Assembly: GCA_019925095.2 (NCBI GenBank)
Contig: CM034402.1
Span: 12,845,501-12,909,500, forward strand
Reading direction: 5' to 3'
Origin: Dendrolimus kikuchii
Taxonomy: Eukaryota; Arthropoda; Insecta; Lepidoptera; Lasiocampidae
DNA: 64,000 nt
Below the pieces are notes generated by a model. That model did not search any database. It was not told where the DNA came from and saw nothing but the letters and a program-made list of their open reading frames with translations. Shown here one piece after another: positions 35,674 to 48,700 of this stretch. A program made the translations under genes and the position numbers. Every line of letters starts with the position of its first letter. The stretch's first letter is position 1.

Positions 35674-38600
35674 ATGCATTCTATTAAAATACATAGGACA
35701 ATTCCCAAGTTTAAAAAGGTGTTACTAAGACGATATTCACATGTAGCAGCCCTCGAACAAAATGAATACACAGAAATGCCAGAATATCCCCCTATTTTGG
35801 ATTTATCCGTCCAAGGTAGGAAATCACGGCAAAAAGAAAACCTATATAAAAAGATACAAGAAATAAATACAGTGGAAGAAAAGCAAATTGCGTTGAACAT
35901 GCCTCGATATTATGGTTGGAAATGTGTAATACTAAATGAAGATAAAATACCATTTAATGCTATGCCATTAGTACAATATTATACGCGAAGTCACTTTATT
36001 TCTGTGGATTCACTGCCAGATTTTTATAAGGAAACTGAAGAGATGGCTAGTTCAGTAGTGAAAGACATTAAATCATCCATTGAGGATGCAATTTCTATCG
36101 AAATGGACTGTGTAGAGTAAGTAAAACTTCTAAAGTATAATTTATTTTTAAATTGATATACAATACCACAAAAATCATTATTTAGTTCAATAGTTAGTAA
36201 CTAAAGCTTTATACTATATCCTTCCTGCCTCCTGCTTGCTTTAGTTAAATATACAATGTTTTGTTATGGTTTTGTGGCCATTTTGTCAGACAGAATCCTC
36301 ATATAATTGTTAAATACATCCATCTGTCTGAGTGTGTATTTCAGTCTTTTTTTTCTTTAAAATAATGGATCTACATCTATACAATTTGACATGGAAGTAT
36401 AGTCCATTTAGTGCTACAAAGTAGCGAAATTACAAAAAAAGACAAAATGATTACCATCCATGTAATCAAGAGTTGAAAAATATTTTCCAATGTATATAGT
36501 TATATGGGATATTATTAGTCAAATTACTTTTTGGAAGTCAATAAGTGTCTAGTTATTACCTTCCAAAGTAATGAAAATTATGTCCCCATCCTCTAAATTT
36601 TAAAGTATGAGGTGTAAAACAAAAAAATAATAGTGCTAGAGCTTTAAAAATATTTTCAAAGTAATTTGTATCTATATAATATAGATACAAATTACTTTGA
36701 GTAGCTTTTGAGATGAAGAGGTACTTTTGATTAAATGCTTTTTTTAATTCTATAATTAGATATCAAAAACATTTGGTATCTGTCACCCCTATAAATTTTT
36801 TTTTTGTGAGCAGACTGCCAAGTACTTATCGAAGTTATTTTTAATTCCAGTCGTAATTTCAATATTTCAAACGAGAAGCCTAAAATACAACAAGAAGAAG
36901 ACGCTTTAACAAGGTGCATTATAAAACAAATAAACAGAATTATCTCAAACAATTTATCAGATAAACTACCACATATTCTATCTACACAGGTAAACTTATC
37001 TGACTTTTTATAAACATTATATGGTTTGTGCATCTGGTATATGTAAAGTTTATCAATCTCAAATGTACCAAGAAACTTTTTTATAATTATATATTAATAT
37101 TAGAGACACTGGTTTTTAACTACAGTTTTGTCTACATGTATTTTCACTCTATACTTATAGTTTTATTTATTTAATATTATGAAGGCTTATAGTTAGACTA
37201 TAAGCCTTCTTAATATTAAATAAGTAAATACACAAATTACATATTAGCTGTGCCTGCGACTTCTTCCATATGGTTTTTTTTTTCGCTGAACCCTAATTTT
37301 AAAAGTTGCATAAGTTACTCCTTATAACATCAGCTATCTGCCAGTGGTCCTGTCATAATCGATCCAGCCATTTCAGAGATTAGATATACCATCCAGACAG
37401 ACAGGCAAAAATTCTAAAATTTGTATTTTCAGAATCTTCTAGTCTGAATTATCCCCCCAAATTTTTTCCAATTTTTATTTTGACATTACAAATAGACATC
37501 AATTTTATAAATATATTTTTAGTTATAGTCAAAAAGTAACATATTCATCCCCAGAATTTAATCCTTGCCAAATGTCTTTAATATCTGTCTAGTCCTTTCA
37601 TTGTAAAAATATTATTATTAATAATATTATAAGTATTATCAGTAAACATTGAATTTTGCATACAATCTTTTTAACATTGTCTCACAGCTATATGAGATTT
37701 TATTTATTTGAGAGTTTATTAACCAGGCTTTGAATATTATTGAATTATTAGCTGTGTAAGTGTTATAAAAAATCTTTTTAATTTTAGACAGACTGTGACC
37801 CTAGACATGAAGCCTTTTGGTTTGTTGGTGGTGTTGATTTACCCGCGTCTGTGTTAAAGTGGAGAAAGAAATTTAGTTGGCTACGAGGCGAAAGACTTCA
37901 TGAAAATGTTGATAGACCTGTCCAATATTTAGGTTTGTATTTCCATATACTTTCATCTATCTGAAAATCACTGTTGTGTCAGATATTATTCCGGTACAGC
38001 AATAAGCTGAGTGAAGTTTGCTAGAATGTGATGCACATTTTCTCAAAACATGCTTTTTTTTAATTACTTATAAATAATGTCGTCACTATTTCTGCAAATA
38101 AATATTTTCTTTCTTTTATCTGCATGTATGCAAATGGATAATATGTCTATAAATGGATAAGAGAGTTTTTTTTATCTTCATTTACTATTTAACACCTTAG
38201 ATCGTGACTGATATTTCTAAAGTTTTGGTGTATAAGGACTCTATAGACTAATGGTACACATGTAGCAATAAGAGATTGAGTTTTATTTTAGTGGTTAAAC
38301 CCCTGAAGAATTGAAAAAAAAAATGTTACTTATACAAATGGTCCCCTAGGACATCAGAAATAATGTTGATGGCTAATTGTATATATAGTGCAGGCATTGC
38401 AAATTAAAGGAATTGCGAAATTATTTAACATTTTCTACTACTCAAAACTTTATACACATGTATCTCGAACTACATTTCGCAAGTTGGCCGGAAACATTAC
38501 TCTGACAATTTTCAACCAGTTCACAAGAAATGATAATTGTATCTTGAAAAATACATTGTCTATAGAATTATGTAGGTTTTTTGTGTGTTGCAAAGTTTAT

Positions 38601-41600
38601 TTGTTATTAACAATTATGTGACTGTTTATTATGCAATCTTTTCATTTCCTACTGTATCCTGTATCCATTTGGCCGAAAATCAATATAACAAAAAAATATA
38701 TAGTGTATTATATATGATCTAAAAAAAATCATTTGCTCATTATAATTAAAAAATACATAAGCTGTTTGTCTGGCCGTGGCCCTAGAAAAACGGAGACGTC
38801 ACGGCAAAACGCTACACAGCCGCCATATGACATTACTACAAAAAAAATATTATATACAGTCATTGACTTACATATCAGTGACTAAGCATATATTTTTGTC
38901 ATCTCGATTTATTTTAGTGTCTAAAAAAATTCCCAAAAATGCCTACTTTTTCTTCCCCTAGAGTGGCCTAACCCCTTAATGATACCAGATAATAAGTAGG
39001 TATGAATCCATATTAACTAATAAATGTGATAGATAGTTAATGTGTTTGCAATTTCTCACTTTATGGTTCTTTGATTCCAAAAGATAATATTAGATAAGTA
39101 AATACTTTAGAGACTTAAGATGAACACATTACTTGTAAGGAATCTTATATTACAAAAGGACTTAGGACTTCCTTTTGAGTATGAGATTTCATATTTTAAT
39201 TTTAATTGTCTGCAATTAGTGTTATGATACAATATTATAAATTAATAACACTCACTTTTATTATTATAAATTAGTAAAAATGTTGAATACTGTTAATAAA
39301 TATATTTTTTGTAGGTTCTCCACTGTTGGCGTTAAGAAGTAGACATCCACTAAAACCGTTGATACCTTACAGTGAAGCAGAAAACCCAGAATTCAAAGTA
39401 CCACATTTTTCTTTCATTCCAAATAGTGTTGGTTACTTTACAAACCACAGACATGGAACAAATATTCCAGGTAAACATTTGAAGATAAAAGGACTCCATG
39501 CTCATATGACAAGCATATATTTTATGTGATGTGTAAATAACTATGATACTTCTACCTTCTTCACTGATATAGCAAGCAATAACTTTTTTATGTTTTTGTG
39601 TCTTGTATATTTTACAGCACCAAAAATTCATTATAATATGATTGTGTTATCAAATTGTTACGTTCGGTATGACGCAACCGCATCCTATTCCAATGACCTG
39701 GGCTTAAATCCTGGCCGGAAAGCATGCATGGTTTCTGCAAATTTCTAACCTAATTTGCATATTGTTACAATTACTATGTGCTGACGGTAAGGGAAAAGAT
39801 CGTAATGAAACCTGTATATTTAGTTAACTGATGTGTGAAGGATGCCAATCCACCTTGAACAAGCATAGCGGTTACATAGGGTCCCTCTTCTCATAAAATT
39901 TGAGCATACCCAAGCCCACCAGTGAGACATTTATGAGATTAAAATATTTTAAAGTGAAAACGGCCATTTGTTATGCCTTATCGTAAATAACCTTTCTAGA
40001 ATTTTTTTCCCTTTAATCTTTCTGAAATGTCTCAAGAGATTTCAATGAACATTTTAGTAATAAAACAGCGTTTTAACGGTTTTAAGCGCGGTAATTTATT
40101 TGATTTTTGTTTTTCCGACGTTTTGGCCACTTTTCAGTGGCCGTGATCACGGAAGACAAAGATGTCAAGTGTCAACGAGTATTGTTAAAGTTTTATTTAG
40201 CCTACCGCCAACTTGTTAATTTTACTTAATTAGTTATAATTTTGTTTATGGTTATTTTTTACTCTATGGGAGCCTAATCTAATTTACTACCGCTTCGCAA
40301 CATGCAACATGTTATGGCTTGAAGAGAAGAAGCGGCGCAAGAAACTCTTCAGCAAACATGCCTAGCTCTAATAATTATATATAATATTAAAATGGGTGGA
40401 AGGAAAAATAAAAGAAATTAACAGTCAAGTTGGTTTGTGTTCTGTTGCCCATTTTAATATTAAATAAAATTATTAGAGCTACGCATGTTTGCTGAAGAGT
40501 TTCTTGCGCCGCTTCTTCTCTTCAAGCCATAACATGTTGCATGTTGCGAAGCGGTAGTAAATTAGATTAGGCTCCCATAGAGTAAAAAATAACCATAAAC
40601 AAAATTATAACTAATTAAGTAAAATTAACAAGTTGGCGGTAGGCTAAATAAAACTTTAACAATACTCGTTGACACTTGACATCTTTGTCTTCCGTGATCA
40701 CGGCCACTGAAAAGTGGCCAAAACGTCGGAAAAACAAAAATCAAATAAATTACCGCGCTTAAAACCGTTAAAACGCTGTTTTATTATGTACACAAATCTC
40801 GAAGACTTAAGAAAATATTTTAGTATTTAAAATACGAAGATTACCTTCAATTTTCGTGTAAATTTCATTTCAATATCTTGCAGGGTTCCGAAGATAAGAA
40901 TATAAAGTACAAATCTGATGCAAATTAAATGACGGCCACACTTAATTATATAATAAAATGTGTGTTTATTCTTTTAGGTTTCTGGGCAGGTGATTTTGAT
41001 GAGTTTGGTCTCTTATCCTTTCATGGTCGTGGACATATTTTAGCAAGAAAGGAGTCATTCGGCGAAGAAGATAATTTGGAAGCTTTGCATTGTCAAGCTA
41101 TGAAAGCTAGCTTTGGATGGCTTTTGGCCCAAGCAAATTATCAAGGATTTACCACATTCAATGATATTACATATCCATTGGCTACCCAAACTGTTATCAC
41201 TAATGGCCAACTTTGGTCTCTATATGTATACCAATTGAATACAATAGAAATGCACGGCAATAAGGCTCATACAAACACAAAAAATAATATCTGCTTTGGA
41301 ACAAAACCATTGAAACTTTATGAATGTCTCGAAAATGGTAAAATTCGAGGCTTGAATGAAGATGTTCTTAAAATGTTGGTTCAATTCTACTTAAATGCTC
41401 CAGAAAAACGTGACCATGAATTAAAGCCATATTTAGGCAAGGAAGAAAAAATTATTGCAGATATAGAGGATGATAAAAAACGCCGTTGGCTTGAGGCCCG
41501 TTATAAACATTTAGTTTCCAATAGACCCAAACATTATTTGCTACCTGAAACATATCTTTGGGAGCAGATCTACAAAATTGAACATAAAACTAGATTCTTT

Positions 41601-41747
41601 GAAGCTAAGCGAAGGCCTTTTGAAAGAGGGATAAATCCGTTTAACAGGAGGCTTGATGAACATCTTCCTCCCTACATTCCTAAAGTTTTGAGACCCTATC
41701 CTAGATGTAAAACAAAGTTTGAAGCTACATATTATCCTAAGGTGTAA
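35674..41747 (+). CDS. mRpS30: mitochondrial ribosomal protein mS30/mL65 (PDCD9), five exons, 550 aa
   Basis: Exons are 35674-36116, 36851-36989, 37788-37932, 39315-39470 and 40978-41747. Phases agree and the total is 1653 nt including the stop. The protein is the PDCD9 family member now placed in the mitochondrial large subunit (mL65). The N terminus (MHSIKIHRTIPKFKKVLLRR) is basic with no acids, as for a mitochondrial presequence, followed by a YPPI segment. Exon 3 has HEAFWFVGG; the last exon has SFGWLLAQANYQGF, the AVITNG-like stretch TQTVITNGQLWSLYVYQLNT and NICFGTKPLKLYE, which match the family. An AATAAA is at 41782-41787. Intron 4 contains a Penelope-derived hairpin of about 0.76 kb and a SINE; intron 3 carries class C repeat and hairpins. 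Confidence 0.94.
36656..36700. repeat. perfect hairpin, 21-bp arms
   Basis: TCAAAGTAATTTGTATCTATA, loop TAA, then the exact reverse complement. It is in mRpS30 intron 1. Confidence 0.85.
37167..37223. repeat. near-perfect hairpin, 27-bp arms
   Basis: The arms at 37167-37193 and 37197-37223 match at 26 of 27 positions around a 3-nt loop; the core is GAAGGCTTATAGT. It is in mRpS30 intron 2. Confidence 0.85.
37240..37640 (-). repeat. class C repeat in mRpS30 intron 2
   Basis: It starts 'agctgtgcctgcgacttctt' and contains 'taacatcagctatctgccag' and 'agacagacaggcaaaaattc'. This is the inverted form of the repeat beside desaturase exon 4. Confidence 0.6.
39661..39945 (+). mobile_element. diverged SINE, class F
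   Basis: 'cttaaatcctggccggaaag' (decayed B box), 'acctgtatatttagttaact', 'ccaccttgaacaagcatagc' and 'agcccaccagtgagacattt' follow the order of the class F copy at 23.4 kb. It is in mRpS30 intron 4. Confidence 0.6.
40060..40816 (-). mobile_element. Penelope-like element reduced to an inverted pair of terminal repeats
   Basis: Two arms of about 335 bp (about 40060-40396 and 40448-40786) are near-perfect reverse complements, each with 'gttttaacggttttaagcgc', 'gtttttccgacgttttggcc' and 'aagaagcggcgcaagaaact'. The ~50-bp spacer, read on the minus strand, matches the last codons and 3' side of the Penelope-like reading frame at 48.2 kb. A ~30-bp tail follows the right arm, and a 9-bp duplication ATTTTAGTA flanks the insertion (40051-40059, 40817-40825). 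Inverted terminal repeats with a short tail on one side are known for Penelope elements. It is in mRpS30 intron 4. Confidence 0.85.
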
Positions 41748-42939
41748 TACTATGTCATGATGTATGTAGGATTAGCTTAATAATAAAGTATTTACAATAA
41801 TTAATACTAATAACTTGTTTTATTAAATTTTTAAAAGCAATGGGCCAATGGCAATTAAATACTTTTAAATTTTATCTTCCAAAATGGTTACAGAGCCCTA
41901 AAAACGTACTGTATATAATTTACTAATAAACATTACTTGTAAAGGTTGATATATAAATCATAATATTTAGGGAAACTTTTGCATTGTTTCTCTTCAAAGA
42001 AGCACTAAGCGCGAATTAACGAAATTGTTTTTTTCTTTTTATAATATGTGATCTGTGTTTTTAATGTATCCTCCTGGCAACCACGGTTCTTAAAAAATCA
42101 CTTCAGTGAAGTGTGAAAATTTATCTTAATTTATTCATGAAATCTACGATTTGTGTTCATATGCTTATTAAAAATATGTGCCTATATTTAATATTTGCTG
42201 CTTACATAAAAACTTTATATGGATCTGAGATATAGTGAAAATTATTTTCACTTTTATTATCATAAATCAAAATTTAAGACCTTTAATAGACCTTTGGTTA
42301 ATAAGGATTGTTATGATTGTTTCAAATATTTTAAATAAATAATGGTATAGTAAATGTTTCTATTAATTTTAAAGGAATATTTTGTTTATTAATGTTTTTA
42401 AGTTTAATTTCTTTTTTAATATTTTTGAAGGTAGTTGAAAAAAAAATATGTTGTAAAAAGTATGTTGTTTTAAGTATAGTGCTTTTGACCCAAAGACCTA
42501 CTTAAAAGGTTATCTATTTTTATCCTTTTTTCTCTTGTGTCCACGTTCACCTGAGATAATAAAAAATCATACTTGTGAGGTTATTTACTCTAAGGCACAA
42601 TTTTTAAAGTTCAGTCTTGAGTTTTCGACATAGAAACTTTTTTTAAGGACTGGGCATTCGATTCAAAAACGTTGCGAAAAGTTAGGAGGGTATAAAAGGA
42701 AATTCAAATAAGCCTGCATAAGTCTCTTTGTTACCTGGCCCAAAAATAAATTAAAGAAAACAAAAAGTGTAAAATAATTCGGTAGTTGACAGTATGAAAA
42801 ATATAGGCAGATTTTTATATATATCGTAGATTACAATCTAAACATGTCAAAAATAAATTGTTTTAATTAAAATAATATATATTAATTTATATTTTTAAGA
42901 AATAAAATAGTTACATTGCAGCCATTAGTCACGTGACAA
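41748..42939. other. intergenic stretch, no gene seen
   Basis: AT-rich with no recognisable exon or repeat apart from the mRpS30 3' region. ELP1 exon 1 was searched for here (a start like Met-Lys/Arg-Asn-Leu) and not found. Confidence 0.45.
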
Positions 42940-43223
42940 TGAACGCCAATCAGAGCGCGTGACGTCATAGTGTGCAAAACACAACAAGTTGATAATGAAT
43001 TCTCAGTGAAAATTCATCGTTTTCCAGTAATTTTGCTGTAAAATAATAGTATTTCCATTGTTATGCACTGTGTTCATATGACTACAACAACTAGTTATTG
43101 TACAAATACCAGTAATTTGCCAAAAATCGGCGTTGTTATGCTGGGTGCCTTTTTCGCAAGTAACACCAATTTGTGCTCTGCAGAATTGCATAACATTAAA
43201 ACTTCTGTGTAAGTATATAACAT

Positions 43224-43249
43224 CACAAACTACTATGGATACTACGTAT
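43224..43249 (+). repeat. single copy of the 26-bp motif found upstream of LRR1
   Basis: CACAAACTACTATGGATACT followed by ACGTAT, identical to the three copies at 61174-61298, on the same strand. It is embedded in the decayed transposon region between mRpS30 and ELP1. Confidence 0.85.
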
Positions 43250-44434
43250 TATAACATTAAACAATAGCACCTAGTGTTAAAATTGTGATTAAGATATGGC
43301 AAAGTATTATTTTTTAATAATTAATTTTGAGGTTATGATAATTTTAATATTTGTAAATGTTGATGCTAATGGTGAAATTTCTTTTGTAGATCATCGCGAG
43401 TATGTTATGGAGATGACGCCATAAGTTATGTGCATTTGAAACGTGATTGCAAACTCCTGTATTGTAAAGTGTGAAATATATCCAGATCATAAAGTGCTAT
43501 CGAAACTTAGATATATCTCAATGTATCGAAATTATCGTCATGGCAGGAGTGAAAAACCAGTATGCACTTCTGCGGATTGTTATTAGAAAAAATCGAAGCT
43601 GTCACAACTGTGAACCAGTTTAAAATATGTAGTAGTAACCCTAGTTTACCATCAAATTCAAATGTACTTATAAGTTTTTAGAAGAAGGACAAAAAATGAA
43701 ACTTGAGGATTGTGCATTATTCAAATATCAACATAATTCTGTTCTCAGTGATACAGCCAGCACTTTAATGTATCAACTTGTTTTAAAATATAATGAAAAA
43801 TGTGTCATTTTTAAGAAATGCAGTAATATCAGATGCTGTCATTAAAAAAATTATGGATGGATGGGATGGATAACAGCATCACAGGCTTTTGAAGTAAGTA
43901 TATGTAAGACCCAGTCAGAAAAAATTTGGAGCTGTAACTTCATAAAAAAAATTAAGAAATGTGGTCTCATATTAAGTCAACAATATCCAATGACTGCTGG
44001 TTCACCGGATGGTACATGTGAAAATTGCATAGTAGAAATTAAGTGTCTCTACAGTACAAACTATATTCAAATTATATTAAAGATGAGAAGCCTACAAACA
44101 AATATATTTGACTGCTGTGGAAACATGTATATTTTGTATAGTGGATCCAGATTTTCTAATAATAAAAAACTTAAACTTTCTGTGTAGCAATCAGTTATGA
44201 ATATGTTAATGATCTTATTACTGACAGTTTGTTACCATTTTGGGAATGCCATGTGTATCCATTACTTTATCAAAGCATATGAAGTAACCACTAGGTAGAT
44301 TCTGTTCTCATCATTTTATAATAAAATAAAACACAAAATGATTTTGGAGTTTCATTTAATGAGGCAATCTTATAAGTTAACTAAACTACCATGCTCTAGG
44401 GCTAGGGTAACTAGGTTAGTTCATGACTACTTAA

Positions 44435-44560
44435 GGCCAGTTCCTATATCTTATTATTCACTCACCCATCAGTTGAATTTTGACATTATTTGTATGAAGC
44501 TTATGTCAAATTTTAAGCGATGGTAAGGTAAATGTACTCTATAAGATATAGGAACCAGCC
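44435..44560. mobile_element. MITE, class G
   Basis: The 126-bp element begins GGCCAGTTCCTATATCTTAT and ends ATAAGATATAGGAACCAGCC (18 of 20 inverted matches). A related, partly truncated copy in the opposite orientation lies at about 52896-52990 in ELP1 intron 3. Confidence 0.65.
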
Positions 44561-45767
44561 ATTAGTGTACTTATCATCTATAAAGTAAAATTGTTCATGG
44601 AAAGGATATTTATTTACATATTTTTTATTTGTATGAAAGATTTGATCTGGGTGTGTCGAGTGGAATGGTGATAGTGAGGACTCTGTGTGAGTAACGGATG
44701 ATGAAGTATATAAAGACAGAGTGTCACAGGGACTTCTTCCATTATTAATTTCTTTGAAACTTTGCTTATACTTGATCCAGATGGCCTTAATGATTTCACA
44801 GAATATTTCACTTAAAACGGAAATAAAGAAACTGATTTTTGTGAAGACTACTAGTGAACCTGCCTGGTCCACAGTCTGGCTTAGCTTAATACTGGATTGA
44901 GAAGCTTTACTTCTATATTTATGTGTCATCAGTACTTAAACAGATTTATTTGTTGTTCTAAGACCTTGTAAACCTTCTTCCTGGGGTAAAACTGAAAATA
45001 AATTGACAATATTATTATTAGATTGTTTCAAGAAAATTAATATTGGAGCTACTCACTATTAATGTAAGAACCTGTGGTTGTGTTAGGAAGTATTTTCAAG
45101 AATTAAACTAGCACCACTGTGGTACTGGCTAATACAGTAAGTACTACTTTCAACTGATTTATTTATACACTTTCTTAATAGCATCATCTTTTGTTCTTTA
45201 TTGTTATATATGGTCGATTTAGACTGATACAAGTTCGCTTTCTTCTATCTGGCTTACAATCAAATTTACTAGGTAAACAGCTTGGTTTCAAACCTAAGTG
45301 TGATACAGATCCCATTATTTGATATTATACGTAATTTTCCATATCATTTGGTAACGTAGAATTATAAATAGGGCTGATAAACACTTACATCAAAATGATC
45401 TTCACAAAAATGTGGCCACTTTCTCCTTATTTGTTTACCCCTTAGACACGTAAAAAAACAGTTTCTGTGGTGTTTTTATCGTTGTACTGATACATTGCGG
45501 TAATAACAGTGCTTGTAATAATTAGTATTCATTTTTTATTATGTATTTTTTTAAACTTTTGATAACACTTCAACCAACCAGATGTTTGTTTTGCACACCG
45601 TGACGTCATCCGAGACGCCATGACAGCTTGACGCGTTTTCGTTACGAAATGTCAAAATATTTATAAAATTCCTAAATAAAATATGTTCATGTTGTTTTTT
45701 TACTGAAATATTAATATTTTGGCTAAAATAGACCATAAGGCACAATATAAACCTGTTTCTCAAAAAG

Positions 45768-48700
45768 TGTCAACTACTTGTACATTTGTGCACATAACCT
45801 TACATTAAATAATTTTGATGAAAATGGTGAAATAAAGTGGACTAACGATCTATCAACGATTGCATCACCAAACAATATACCACTAAACATTACTTATTTG
45901 ACTCTGACAAACACTTTGTGCGTCGGTCTTGGAAATGGCGAACTTTTCACTCTTACTGATGAAGGCAGCACTTGCGATATGGTTGGAGTATTTGATTGTG
46001 GATTGCTGGTAATTTAATGTTATTTAGAATTAGTTTCATAACTTATAAAAAAAGAAAGTTTGAAAGGAATCTGCAAGATCTTTCCATTAACAGAAAATGG
46101 TCCAGTAGAAGCAAAAAGATATAAAACATTTTTATTTATTATTTGAGATATAAAGTGAATTTCGGGTGATTATAAAAAACAATAACGGCTGTGCTTTGAT
46201 ACAGTGGCATGAGATTACGGGTAATTTGAGTTTAGAGACATACCCCATGCCACCTTTGGAGGAGTGGCTAATTTTCCTATATGGATCTATCTGTGCAGGA
46301 ATGAAGAAATAATACAATTTCCTCCGGCCGGGTGGCCTATCATAAGAAATGACAAAATAACCCACAGCCAGGTGGTAGGGCATTTGCCCGACAGGATGGC
46401 TACCACCCCTGGTCTAAGGCATGTCGCCATAACAACCTTGAGTTATGTTCTGACATTGTTTTCCTCCAAACATATATGCAAGTTGCAACCATAGACTACC
46501 CTAAAGGTGTGCTTATAAGAAGGAAAGAGCTCAAAGCTCAGAAATTACAAGAACAAAAAAAGGGAAAAGAACTTGAGGATTAGAATAAACTTGTTTTTAA
46601 TGTCTTAGTGAGCATTTTGTTCTTAGTGATGAAGAAAATTATATAGATAAAAAAATTATAGTCAAAAATCAGTTTATACTTGTAGTAAACAAAGATGAGG
46701 AGGCACTTGTATACTAAGTAGGAATGATATTGAATGCATAGATCTCAATTTTCCTAAAGACCTGGGGATGGAAAAACAGTTTAAAATTTGTGGTATTGAA
46801 CTGATGAAATTTGGAATGTGCATTTTATGTACCTACAGGACTCCTGATTCCAACCTTAACATAATTTTTGATTAACTCTATGCCACTTTATCTAAACTAG
46901 AACAAAAATATTAAAAAATGCACTATTTGCACTGATTTCAATTTCAATATACTGGTTAAAAATACATCTAGCATTAAAATTGAAGAAATTTTGTCTAATG
47001 TTGGTTTACAGTTCCACATCCATGACCCGACTCTCTTGGATAAATGCATAGACAATATAATTAGTAATGTAGCGTATGTAACCAGTACTACACATAATTT
47101 TATTTATCTGACCATAGTACTGCTCAGGTAGCTACTTTTGATCATTTAAAATTTGTGAATCTTCCAGACTACTCTTTTCGATTAGTCAAAAGATTTCAGT
47201 AAGGAAAATGTTACCAAATTTGTCAATTCTATAGGCAGTTTAAGTCTTTCAGAAGTGTTTTCTATTTCAGTGGCTAATAATGCATTCTATGATTTTCACT
47301 ATTTGCTCACTTTGCTTTTCTACTATTAAATAAAAACTATGTTTACAAGTAAATCTATAAATTACTAAAGGTTTAACAATTAGCAGCAAACATAAAAGAT
47401 TACTAAGATTCAAATTCTATAAGAATAAAAACTTACTAAATATATTCAAGCATATTAGAAAAATGTTTCAACAAAAAAAAAGATGGATGATTATTTTATT
47501 GCTATCTCTACAAACCTATGCAAAGCAACATAGAATGTTGTGAATGAAGAGATTGGCAAAAAAAAAGCAATCTAGCAATTTTATTGATAAACTATCTTAT
47601 GATGGTAGGAATGTCTCTTCAGGATCTCCAAGCTGATATTTTAAATGATGTCTTTATAAATCTAACTACTGTTTCATGAGCTAGTCCTATTTCTCATCGA
47701 TCTCAAAATAATCCCATATTAAATATTAAATCTAATTGCCACAGTCTATATTTAGAATCGTTTACATCTGGAGAAAATTTCAAAATTATAATGTCTTTGA
47801 AGAACACTTGTTTGGCAGGTTAGGACTGTCTTACAACAAACCTTATTAAATTAATATTTTCTTAAGTTTTCGTGACTTGTATACATAATAAAACTATGTT
47901 TTAACGGTTTTAAACATGGTAATTTTATTTGATTTTGGTTTTTCCGACGTTTGTGAACACACAAACACACACTGGATAAACCCAACCACTACATCAGATT
48001 CGATAACCCACAAATTCTCGCGAAAGAGAATCGTTTCATACCTAGAATGATGTGTGAGGCTATTGAAATCAAAAAACACCCAAATTTCAATAGAGAAGAT
48101 GGTTGGCAAATACCACCTGTTTGGGATCCAATCATCAAAACTATTAAGACCCAAACCCAGCAAAAACCAGCTGCCAGACCTCAAGACACTGTGAGCTCTT
48201 TCTGCGTACAAAGGAACACAAACCAACTTGACTGATAGTTACTTTTATTTTTCCTTCCACCCATTTTAATATTATATAAAATTATTAGAGCTAGGCATGT
48301 TTGCTGAAGAGTTTCTTGCGCCGCTTCTTCTCTTCAAGCCATAACATGTTGCGAAGCGGTAGTAAATTAGATTAGGCTCCCATAAAGTAAATAATAACCA
48401 TCAACAAAATTAAAATTAAATAATTAAAATTAACAAGTTAGCGGTAGGAATAATACTCGTTGACACTTGACATGCTTGTCTTCCGTGATTACGGCCAGTG
48501 GAAAGTGGCCGAAACGTCGGAAAAACCAAAATCAAATAAAATTACCGCGCTTAAAACCGTTAAAACGTAGTTTTATTACTTATTAAATTAACTTCTAATA
48601 TTGCAGAACCTCTTGCTTACATAATTAACGTAACTTTCGAACAAGGTTCTTTTCCTGATCAACTGAAAATTTCAATTATCAAACCTTTCTTCAAGAAAGG

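Larger units (their letters stand above)
42940..45640. mobile_element. decayed ISL2EU-like DNA transposon with YqaJ and THAP-like remnants
   Basis: On the + strand, 43861-44187 encodes a segment with ITASQAF, then SPDGTCENCIVEIKCLYS, the catalytic-core pattern of YqaJ-type exonucleases (SPDG ... VEIK). A stretch between the two is missing and upstream frames are broken. On the minus strand, 45426-45388 reads RKWPHFCEDHFDV, like the C-x2-H-F end of a THAP zinc finger, followed by a donor-like GTAAGTG. Combining YqaJ and THAP proteins is typical of ISL2EU elements. Both ends carry an inverted stretch around TGACGTCA and TGTGCAAAACA (near 42958-42985 and 45593-45612). Boundaries are approximate and no target duplication was found. 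It lies directly upstream of the first visible ELP1 exon. Confidence 0.5.

Noticed and set aside
38388..38961. Short + strand frames in mRpS30 intron 3
   Set aside because: Not part of the conserved protein, which joins exon 3 (37932) to exon 4 (39315) in phase; no independent support.
44513..44929. 138-codon minus-strand frame in the decayed transposon region
   Set aside because: Not recognised as any protein. It overlaps a MITE at one end and could be remnant transposase, but nothing specific supports this.
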